This document shows positions 51,813 through 57,291 of a stretch of 57,291 bases of DNA, in pieces. This DNA is from JAKLIN01 sp964544395. Lineage in GTDB: Archaea; Nanobdellota; Nanobdellia; Pacearchaeales; GW2011-AR1. The notes under the pieces were generated by a model. That model was not told the DNA's origin. It was given only the letters and a program-made list of their open reading frames with translations, and did no database searches. The position numbers and the translations under genes are program-made. Where the stretch lies: the NCBI GenBank assembly GCA_964544395.1, contig CAZJAO010000003.1:1-57291 (forward strand). The letters are read 5' to 3'. Numbering within the stretch: position 1 is the stretch's first letter; each line of letters begins with the position of its first letter.

Positions 51813-51884
51813 GGTCCCATAGTCCAGTGGCTAAGACATGTCCTTGACGTGGACAAGACCGCAGTCCGATTCTGCGTGGGACCA
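51813..51884 (+). tRNA. tRNA-Val (GAC)
   Basis: Acceptor GGTCCCA/TGGGACC, anticodon stem TGTCC/GGACA with loop TTGACGT (anticodon GAC), T-arm CGCAG-TCCGATT-CTGCG, discriminator A. The last 13 bases of this locus (51875-51887) are repeated after the adjacent N gap, so the gene is complete and the gap is probably artificial. Confidence 0.92.
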
Positions 51885-51887
51885 TTT

Positions 51888-51987
51888 NNNNNNNNNNNNN
51901 NNNNNNNNNNNNNNNNNNNNNNNNNNNNNNNNNNNNNNNNNNNNNNNNNNNNNNNNNNNNNNNNNNNNNNNNNNNNNNNNNNNNNNN
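51888..51987. other. 100-N assembly gap with 13-bp duplicated flanks
   Basis: CGTGGGACCATTT occurs directly before (51875-51887) and after (51988-52000) the gap. As with the gap at 23731, collapsing the copies gives a continuous sequence from tRNA-Val to the eL42 promoter. Confidence 0.8.
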
Positions 51988-52048
51988 CGTGGGACCATTT
52001 TTACTATTCAACAAGTTTTAAAAACCTAAATTTTCATCATTAAATAGA

Positions 52049-52360
52049 ATGAAAATCCCAAAGAAAACTAAAAGATATTGTCCTCATTGCAAGAAGCAAA
52101 CTGAACAGAAAGTTAAGTTAGTTTCTACAGGAGCAAAGAGAGGAACCCTGACAAGAGGTTCAATTAATAGAGCTAAATTAAGAGGAAAGGGTGTGGGTAT
52201 AGGCAATAAAGGAAAATGGGGTTCCAAGCCAGCAGTTACAAAATTCAAAAGAAAGTCCAAAACAACTAAAAAAACAAATATAATGTATACTTGTTCTGTA
52301 TGCGGTAAATCCAAATACCAAAAGAAAGGAATAAGAGCAGGAAAGCAGGTACAAGAATAA
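52049..52360 (+). CDS. rpl44e: ribosomal protein eL42 (L44e)
   Basis: The 103-aa large-subunit protein binds zinc through Cys11/Cys14 (CPHC) and Cys82/Cys85 (CSVC) and carries the GIGNKGKWGSKPAVTKFKRK-type basic middle near the E site. AGTTTTAAAAACC lies about 28 nt upstream (leaderless). Its stop codon overlaps the eS1 ATG by one base, so both ribosomal genes are coupled. The eS27 gene, its common partner in archaea, is not next to it. Confidence 0.95.
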   Translation: MKIPKKTKRYCPHCKKQTEQKVKLVSTGAKRGTLTRGSINRAKLRGKGVGIGNKGKWGSKPAVTKFKRKSKTTKKTNIMYTCSVCGKSKYQKKGIRAGKQVQE

Positions 52361-52917
52361 TGGCGCAAGCAAAAAGGAAAAAAAGATTTTTTGAAGTTGA
52401 AGTCCCTTTGATTAGAAAGGAAACCCATTTGCTTGCATTTGAACCAGAAGAAATTGACGGAAAAACAATCAAGTATGATCTAACAAGACTTCTCAAGGGA
52501 AAAAATGTAATACTTTATTTGAAAGTAAGAAAGCAGGATAACAAATTTGTCGCATTTCCTACTAAGATTGAGACAATACATTCCTCATTAAGCAGAGTTG
52601 TTAGAAGGGGAACAGATTATGTTGAAGATTCTTTCTTGATTGATTGCAAAGATGCTCAATTAAGAGTTAAGCCTTTCATGATAACAAGAAGGAAAGTCCA
52701 CAAGTCAATAAGAAAAGCTTTGAGAAACAAAGCAAAAGAAGAATTGACAAATGAAATGAAAGACAAAAGAGCAGAGACAATCTTTGAAGAAATGCTGAAA
52801 AACCAGATTCAGAAAAATCTTAGTCTTAAGTTAAAAAAGATTTATCCTTTGTCAGCATGCGAGATAAGAATTCTTGAAGTCAAAAAGTCGCTTGTTTCTG
52901 AAACAACAGCTGAATAA
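52360..52917 (+). CDS. rps3ae: ribosomal protein eS1 (S3Ae)
   Basis: The 185-aa small-subunit protein shows FFEVEVPLIRKETHLLAF, the RVVRRGTDYVEDSF block and the DAQLRVKPFMITRRKVHKSI segment of eS1, with a lysine-rich start. It sits near the mRNA exit channel. It overlaps the eL42 stop by one base; tRNA-Thr follows 37 nt later. Confidence 0.94.
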   Translation: MAQAKRKKRFFEVEVPLIRKETHLLAFEPEEIDGKTIKYDLTRLLKGKNVILYLKVRKQDNKFVAFPTKIETIHSSLSRVVRRGTDYVEDSFLIDCKDAQLRVKPFMITRRKVHKSIRKALRNKAKEELTNEMKDKRAETIFEEMLKNQIQKNLSLKLKKIYPLSACEIRILEVKKSLVSETTAE

Positions 52918-52954
52918 GAAATCTTTTAAACTAACCATCCCCTTATTTTTTCAT

Positions 52955-53026
52955 GCCTCTATAGCTCAGTGGCAGAGCATCAGTTTTGTAAACTGGGGGT
53001 CGGGGGTTCGAATCCCTCTAGAGGCT
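52955..53026 (+). tRNA. tRNA-Thr (TGT)
   Basis: Acceptor GCCTCTA/TAGAGGC, D-arm GCTC-GAGC, anticodon stem TCAGT/ACTGG with loop TTTGTAA (anticodon TGT), T-arm GGGGG-TTCGAAT-CCCTC, discriminator T; CCA is not encoded. The 3' end touches the stop codon of the opposite-strand YbjQ-like gene. No hairpin leader of the copy A/B type is present. Confidence 0.92.
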
Positions 53027-53542
53027 TTAGTCCAGCTTAACTGCGGTCCCATAAGCCAGAATTTCAGAAGTATTCTTTAATACGGATGAAGCATCAAATC
53101 TCATAGCAATTATCCCATCCGCACCCAAGTCAATTGCCTTGTGAACCATTCTATTATAAGCCTCGTCTCGGGATTGATTTACCAATTCTGTGAAAGTTCC
53201 AATTTCACCGCCAACAATAGTCTTGAATCCCGCCATGATGTCTCTTCCAATATTCCTGCTTCTAACCGTATTTCCCCGGACAACTCCAAGAATCTTTTTG
53301 ACTTTTCTTCCAGGTATATCATTCATAGTTGTAACAATAATGTTTTTTGTTATTATCTCTTTTTCGTTCCCCGCAATTTTGTTTTCTGCTTTGTTTGATA
53401 AAATAACAATTCCCAAAATTAATAGTATAATACTTGTTACTAATATGAAATAATTACTTTGAGTAATAAACACGAGTAAAACAGAACTTAAACTTAAAAG
53501 AACAAATAAAATCCCGGTAATTATTCTTGGTATATCTCTCAT
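53027..53542 (-). CDS. YbjQ/UPF0145-domain membrane protein
   Basis: Two membrane segments (residues about 8-26 and 31-49) are followed by a YbjQ-type domain with VTTMNDIPGRKVKKILGVVRGNTV, FKTIVGGEIGTFTEL and the GADGIIAMRFD strand. YbjQ proteins form pentameric rings of unknown function, often called heavy-metal-binding-like. The fusion to an N-terminal membrane anchor is less common. It precedes no obvious partner and ends at tRNA-Thr. Confidence 0.8.
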   Translation of the reverse strand: MRDIPRIITGILFVLLSLSSVLLVFITQSNYFILVTSIILLILGIVILSNKAENKIAGNEKEIITKNIIVTTMNDIPGRKVKKILGVVRGNTVRSRNIGRDIMAGFKTIVGGEIGTFTELVNQSRDEAYNRMVHKAIDLGADGIIAMRFDASSVLKNTSEILAYGTAVKLD

Positions 53543-53572
53543 AAATTAATAACTATCCTTCAAAATATAAAT

Positions 53573-54130
53573 TTATTGTTCTTCCACTTTTTCTGCCTTT
53601 TCGTCTTCAACAAGAATTCTTGCAATTTGGTGAGGCAAATTTGCAATTTGTCCTTTTTTGAAGCCGCCCATCATTTCCCCATCAGGTCCGAGAAATTCTT
53701 CAACATCAATCTTAAAAACCACCATATCATTTTTCAACGCATCATTTTTAGCCCCATTAAACAACCCGTTGAATTTCTTGTCAGAGGCATCAATGCATTT
53801 CATCAGCTCTTCAAAAAGTTCTTTTTCAAAGTCAAGCATGTTCTCAAAATCTCTCTTGGATATGCCCGTTTCCGAAGCAATGAGGACAAGATTCAAAATC
53901 TTCTTTCTCCTAATCCTTTTAAGTTCATTAAAGAGAACAACAGCCGTTTCAAATTGCTTTTTTGTCTTGGTTATCATGTCAGAGAAAGCATCATCTTCCT
54001 TGGAGGACATAACTTTCTTTTCCTTGAGGTATTCGGCGACACTTGAGATAAAATTTTTGGGCAGAACCTGCAATTGTTCTGAATATCTTTCCTTTTTGGC
54101 AGATTCATATATCTCATTATAAGTAATCAT
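53573..54130 (-). CDS. archaeal GINS subunit (Gins51-like)
   Basis: GINS joins MCM helicase to the replisome. The 185-aa protein has the helical A domain (residues 1-125) and a small C-terminal B domain with VVFKIDVEEFLGPDGEMMGGFKKGQIANLP, the archaeal GINS pattern, in the A-then-B order of the Gins51 type. It may work with the RecJ-like nuclease at 14.4 kb. TTCTTAAAAACAC about 25 nt upstream suggests a leaderless mRNA. Confidence 0.85.
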   Translation of the reverse strand: MITYNEIYESAKKERYSEQLQVLPKNFISSVAEYLKEKKVMSSKEDDAFSDMITKTKKQFETAVVLFNELKRIRRKKILNLVLIASETGISKRDFENMLDFEKELFEELMKCIDASDKKFNGLFNGAKNDALKNDMVVFKIDVEEFLGPDGEMMGGFKKGQIANLPHQIARILVEDEKAEKVEEQ

Positions 54131-54172
54131 CTTTCTAAAAAAGTGTCTGTGTTTTTAAGAATTTGTACCCTA

Positions 54173-54207
54173 AAAGGAGATTAAGCAAAGAACCTTGGTG
54201 CTTTGCT
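54173..54207. repeat. recurring hairpin element, copy F (apgM 3' end)
   Basis: AAGCAAAG and CTTTGCT enclose AACCTTGGTG; the stem overlaps the apgM stop codon and, on the minus strand, is followed by TCTCCTTTTA. Layout is as in copy E at leuS, so a terminator role for apgM is likely. Confidence 0.5.
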
Positions 54208-55501
54208 ATTTCAAAAAACCTACTTTTTCCAGCATTTCTCCGCCCGTCATTCTGCCTAAATTCCCTTTTCTTGCCTCTCTTTCTGAAAATTTCTTTCCGG
54301 CAATTTTGCTGTCCATGTTTTGTTTTCCCTTGAATGAAAATTTCTTTTCAATTTTTGGAAGAGATTGGTTATAGAATAAAACAGGCACAGGATCCGCCGA
54401 ATGCTTCTTCAACTTGCAGGGGGTAGAATGGTCCGCCGTGACAACAACTTTAATATTATTTGGAGGAGCAAATTCTCTTAGAAATTTGAACAAAGTCTTG
54501 TCAAGATATTCTAACATGGCAATTTTCTCCATGGGTTTATTATCATGCCCTGGCAAATCGGTTTCTTTTATGTGAACATAAGCATAATCAAATTTATTTT
54601 TGTTCCTCTTTAGAACTTTGATTGAAAAACTGCATGCTCTCTTCAAGCCTTCAGTAAGATTTTCATAAACATCTAAACCTTTCAGTTTGGGATAATCAAA
54701 AGAAAAAACTTTCATTCCGCTAAATTGCGAAAATCCTTTTTCAAGAGGCATGTAGGCAACGGAAAGCCATTTAGGATATAATTTTAATTTTGGAATATCA
54801 ATTCCGGGGCCCCGAATCAGCAAATAATTTGCGGGCAATAATCCTTTTTTTCTTCTTGCCTCATTTATAGGATGCTTATCAAGAACTTCAAAAGCCTTGT
54901 CAAGGAACTCATTTACAATATTAGCTGCGTATTGTGCATTTTCATCATCATCTAAAGGCATAATCGGAATTATCTTGTCTGAAGTCTTAGCTTGTCCTTC
55001 AAAATATGTAGGATCATTTTCAGAGATATTGTCAGAGAATCCCCCCTTGAAAACTAAGGCTGCTCTGTGTTGTATCGTTGGCTTGAAAATAAATTTGCAT
55101 GGAAGAATTATCTTGTTCAAAGATTTAGCGAGTCCTTCAGCTTCTGTATTTGTAAGAGTTCTTCCTGCTCTTCGGTCAATAATATTTTTTCCAATTAGAG
55201 AATCAATCGTTGCAAAGTTCACCCTAAAGGCCAAGTCTCCATGCACAAGAGTTATGCCTGCTCCTTTTGCTTCCAATTGCCCTCTTGAACTTGAAATCAA
55301 CTCATTACCAAAGATAGAAACAATTGCCTCATCCGACTCAGGAACAAATCCAGGTCTTACAGAGTACAAGTAACCCATTTCCCCTCTTGTAGCAAGAAAA
55401 TTCAAGTTGGGAGTCTCAGCAACTTCAAGCGGAGTTTTGTCTTCTAAAACATCAGAAGGCAAATCACCCATGCCGTCAAGAATTACGAAAACCCCTTTCA
55501 T
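54206..55501 (-). CDS. apgM: 2,3-bisphosphoglycerate-independent phosphoglycerate mutase, archaeal
   Basis: It interconverts 3- and 2-phosphoglycerate. The 431-aa alkaline-phosphatase-fold protein begins GVFVILDGMGDLPS with the metal Asp, has AETPNLNFLATRGEMGYL with the ESDEAIVSIFGN nucleophile Ser block, and late metal sites HIKETDLPGHDNKP and VVTADHSTPCKLKKHSADPVP. Length is near the usual 410. It complements the glycolytic run at 25-31 kb. The promoter box at 55522-55531 is shared with the divergent cupin gene. Confidence 0.95.
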   Translation of the reverse strand: MKGVFVILDGMGDLPSDVLEDKTPLEVAETPNLNFLATRGEMGYLYSVRPGFVPESDEAIVSIFGNELISSSRGQLEAKGAGITLVHGDLAFRVNFATIDSLIGKNIIDRRAGRTLTNTEAEGLAKSLNKIILPCKFIFKPTIQHRAALVFKGGFSDNISENDPTYFEGQAKTSDKIIPIMPLDDDENAQYAANIVNEFLDKAFEVLDKHPINEARRKKGLLPANYLLIRGPGIDIPKLKLYPKWLSVAYMPLEKGFSQFSGMKVFSFDYPKLKGLDVYENLTEGLKRACSFSIKVLKRNKNKFDYAYVHIKETDLPGHDNKPMEKIAMLEYLDKTLFKFLREFAPPNNIKVVVTADHSTPCKLKKHSADPVPVLFYNQSLPKIEKKFSFKGKQNMDSKIAGKKFSEREARKGNLGRMTGGEMLEKVGFLK

Positions 55502-55521
55502 TAATTACGAAAAGTGTCAAA

Positions 55522-55531
55522 CTTTATAAAG
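55522..55531. promoter_or_regulatory. palindromic TATA box shared by apgM and the cupin gene
   Basis: CTTTATAAAG is a perfect palindrome, centred about 25 nt before the apgM ATG (55501) and 26 nt before the cupin ATG (55553). The geometry suits leaderless transcription both ways from one TBP site. Confidence 0.55.
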
Positions 55532-55552
55532 ATTTTTTCATTGTAATAGTCA

Positions 55553-55885
55553 ATGAAAGAAGTGAAGAGGCCCTGGGGGAATTTCAAGCAATTTGCTCTC
55601 AATGAAAAGTGTACCATCAAGGTTCTTACTCTGTTTCCAAAGCAGGAAATAAGTCTTCAAGCTCATAAAAAGAGAACTGAAGATTGGTATTTCTTAAGCA
55701 ATGGAAAAGTTGAAGTTGGAAATAAAAAATTCAAAGTGAAAAATGGTGATTTCGTGCACGTTAGAAAAAATGAGAAACATAGAATAATTGCGACGAATAA
55801 AAAAGTTCAATTAATAGAAATCTCTTTCGGAACTTTTGATGAGCATGATGAAAAAAGATTTTCTGACAAATACGGAAGGATTTAA
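55553..55885 (+). CDS. cupin protein, mannose-6-phosphate isomerase type II-like
   Basis: The 110-aa protein matches the C-terminal cupin of ManC/type II PMI: RPWGNFKQF start, LQAHKKRTEDWYFLSNGKVEV with metal-ligand residues, GDFVHVRKNEKHRI and LIEISFGTFDEHDEKRF. It may isomerise mannose 6-phosphate and fructose 6-phosphate, or act in GDP-mannose supply, as a stand-alone domain. Divergent from apgM, which supports a sugar-phosphate role. ftsY starts 26 nt later. Confidence 0.82.
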   Translation: MKEVKRPWGNFKQFALNEKCTIKVLTLFPKQEISLQAHKKRTEDWYFLSNGKVEVGNKKFKVKNGDFVHVRKNEKHRIIATNKKVQLIEISFGTFDEHDEKRFSDKYGRI

Positions 55886-55911
55886 TAATCCAAATCCTTG
55901 TCAATTTTAAC

Positions 55912-57021
55912 ATGTTCAAGTTTTTAAAAGAAAAATTAAAGCAATGGACTGAAAAGATCTCAAATAGTCAAAAAATAGAAGAAAAACCAAAGTCAATAAA
56001 GAAGACTTCTCCTAAAAAGTTAGCAAAAAAGAAAATTGAAGTTCAAATGCCTATGAAATATGGGGTAGCATTAGAAAAATTTGAGCCGGACTTTGAGAAA
56101 TTAAAAGAGAATATTGATGAATTAGAAGAAGAAAATAAAAAAGATCTTCCAAAAAGTTTTTTCCAGAAAATAAAAGAAAAAGCGGGAAAAGTAAAAATTT
56201 CCGACGAGGAATTTGATTCTTATAAAGATGAATTGGAAAATCTCCTTCTTGAAAATAATGTTGCATTTGAAGTGGTAGATAAAATAACAAATAAATTGCG
56301 AAAGGAATTAGTCGGAAAAGAGCTTCTGAAAAAAGAGGTTGAGGGACAGATTCGTGAAATAATAAAAGATAGCGTTTCAGAAATTCTGATAAATCCATTT
56401 AATTTTCTGGATAGGATAAGAGAGAGCAAGCCATGCGTAATTCTCTTTTTTGGGATTAATGGGAGCGGAAAAACCACAACTATAGCGAAGATTGCAGAAA
56501 TGCTGAAAGGCAGGCATATCAGCAGCGTAATGGCTGCAGCAGACACTTTCCGTGCCGCTTCAATTGAGCAATTAAAAGAACATGGAAAAAGAATCGGAAT
56601 AAACGTTATTGCCCATGAGTATGGCTCTGATCCTGCTTCAGTAGGATTTGATGCAATAAATTATGCCAAAAAAAACGGGATAGATTGTGTTTTAATAGAC
56701 ACGGCAGGAAGAATGCATACCGAAAAGAATCTTATAAAAGAAATGGAAAAGATTTCTAAAGTTTGTCATCCAAATTTGAAAATATTCATAGGAGAATCAA
56801 TAACCGGAAATGATGCAACGGAACAAGCAAAGACATTCAACGAAAATATTGGAATAGATGGAATAATCTTATCAAAGGCGGATATTGATGAAAAGGGCGG
56901 AACTGCACTTTCCGTCGGTTACATAACAAAAAAACCAATTTTATTTATTGGAACCGGACAGGAATATTCTGATATAGAACCTTTCGATAAAGATAAGTTT
57001 CTTGAAAAATTAGGTTTATAA
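55912..57021 (+). CDS. ftsY: signal recognition particle receptor FtsY
   Basis: FtsY receives SRP-ribosome complexes at the membrane. A lysine-rich A domain (residues 1-95) precedes the helical N domain (about 95-165) and the GTPase G domain with P-loop GINGSGKTTT (181-190), DTFRAASIEQL, DTAGRMHTEKNL and KADIDEKGG. It ends in FIGTGQEYSDIEPFD. The 369-aa length is normal for archaea. It is likely the key targeting factor for the many exported proteins encoded here. Confidence 0.95.
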   Translation: MFKFLKEKLKQWTEKISNSQKIEEKPKSIKKTSPKKLAKKKIEVQMPMKYGVALEKFEPDFEKLKENIDELEEENKKDLPKSFFQKIKEKAGKVKISDEEFDSYKDELENLLLENNVAFEVVDKITNKLRKELVGKELLKKEVEGQIREIIKDSVSEILINPFNFLDRIRESKPCVILFFGINGSGKTTTIAKIAEMLKGRHISSVMAAADTFRAASIEQLKEHGKRIGINVIAHEYGSDPASVGFDAINYAKKNGIDCVLIDTAGRMHTEKNLIKEMEKISKVCHPNLKIFIGESITGNDATEQAKTFNENIGIDGIILSKADIDEKGGTALSVGYITKKPILFIGTGQEYSDIEPFDKDKFLEKLGL

Positions 57022-57047
57022 TAAAGATCCGATTATATAACTAAAAT

Positions 57048-57236
57048 TTAAGCTCTTTTAATTACACCAGCTATTACTGAGATTATAAATAAAACAACAA
57101 AGATTATTGCCAACCATTTAGCAATCGTATACGAAACCCCGGAGATGATTCCAAATCCAAATATTGCAGCAACTATTGCTATAATCAAAAAAATTACCGC
57201 CCAAACTAACCAACCAGACTGACCTCTTTTGTTCAT
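57048..57236 (-). CDS. DUF1328-like small membrane protein
   Basis: A 62-aa protein starting MNKRGQSGWLVWAVIFLIIA. Two membrane spans surround an FGFGIISGVSYTIAKWLAIIF segment like the FGF-G...A-KILF pattern of DUF1328 proteins (function unknown). ATG 57236 is preferred over the in-frame TTG at 57245 because GATTTAAATTG lies about 20 nt upstream. It converges with ftsY. Confidence 0.7.
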   Translation of the reverse strand: MNKRGQSGWLVWAVIFLIIAIVAAIFGFGIISGVSYTIAKWLAIIFVVLFIISVIAGVIKRA

Positions 57237-57291
57237 TTTTATCAATCATCAATTTAAATCGGCTTTGTTACTGCATTACCGCTTAATGTAA

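Noticed and set aside
1..57291. CRISPR arrays, insertion sequences, rRNA genes
   Set aside because: I saw no regularly spaced direct repeats, no transposase frame and no rRNA-like sequence on either strand.

Overview
This window is an AT-rich archaeal chromosome segment, most likely from a DPANN archaeon of the Woesearchaeota/Pacearchaeota kind (taxonomy is inferred from gene content). Archaeal markers are TFB, TFE, a GINS subunit, archaeal ribosomal proteins eS1, eS8, eS17 and eL42, an Lsm protein, a tRNA-splicing endonuclease, deoxyhypusine synthase, pyruvoyl arginine decarboxylase, GatDE and archaeal phosphoglycerate mutase. Bacterial-looking genes are mixed in: a bacterial-type LeuRS, a short CPR-like AlaRS and a bacterial-type GAPDH. 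Most genes have a TATA-like box about 25-30 nt before the start codon, so leaderless transcripts appear to be the rule.

Layout. 0-11.6 kb: a GNAT gene broken by one amber codon, an MBL-fold hydrolase, then a tRNA-charging neighbourhood: gatC-nudix-gatA, aspS, ppa, gatE, a Fic protein, gatD, a TM2 protein and gatB. Both amidotransferases (GatCAB and GatDE) are present, and GatE lacks its usual inserted domain. 11.6-17.3 kb: tRNA-Arg, HtrA-like protease, proS, a structured 350-nt intergenic region, a DHH/RecJ-like nuclease, then divergent deoxyhypusine synthase and arginine decarboxylase. 17.3-23.3 kb: SpoIIM-like, rhomboid and TFE operon, a two-gene coiled-coil operon, alaS and hypotheticals. 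23.3-31 kb: carbohydrate catabolism (ROK sugar kinase, SDR, and a seven-gene minus-strand run of gap, pgk, pfkB-like, small kinase, D-2-hydroxyacid dehydrogenase, fba, tpiA); with apgM at 54 kb this covers most of glycolysis and a possible route to lactate. 31-42.9 kb: transglutaminase-like protein, leuS, endA, eS17, intron-containing tRNA-Met, glyS, tRNA-Cys, an MFS transporter, tRNA-Leu, tfb, eS8, lsm, rnz and tRNA-Arg. 42.9-51.5 kb: a two-gene operon for a membrane-anchored 634-aa surface protein and a 2231-residue secreted protein with a lytic-transglycosylase-like (SLT) domain. 51.5-57.3 kb: tRNA-Val, eL42, eS1, tRNA-Thr, YbjQ-like, GINS, apgM, cupin, ftsY and a DUF1328-type membrane protein.

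The least explained signals are small recurring intergenic RNA-like elements. One family of six hairpins (a conserved purine-rich GGRAAG-type segment followed by a stem with varying sequence and a loop flanked by an ACC/GGT pairing) lies at tRNA genes or gene ends. Two of its copies are almost identical 41-42-nt leaders placed 0-1 nt before tRNA-Arg and tRNA-Val. A second family of two copies, with a possible pseudoknot, lies at the end of gatA and immediately before tRNA-Met. The giant SLT protein and its anchored partner are the most striking protein system.

Two 100-N gaps are flanked by identical 22-bp and 13-bp sequences. They look like unmerged contig overlaps: removing them restores one intact ROK kinase frame and one intact tRNA-Val.
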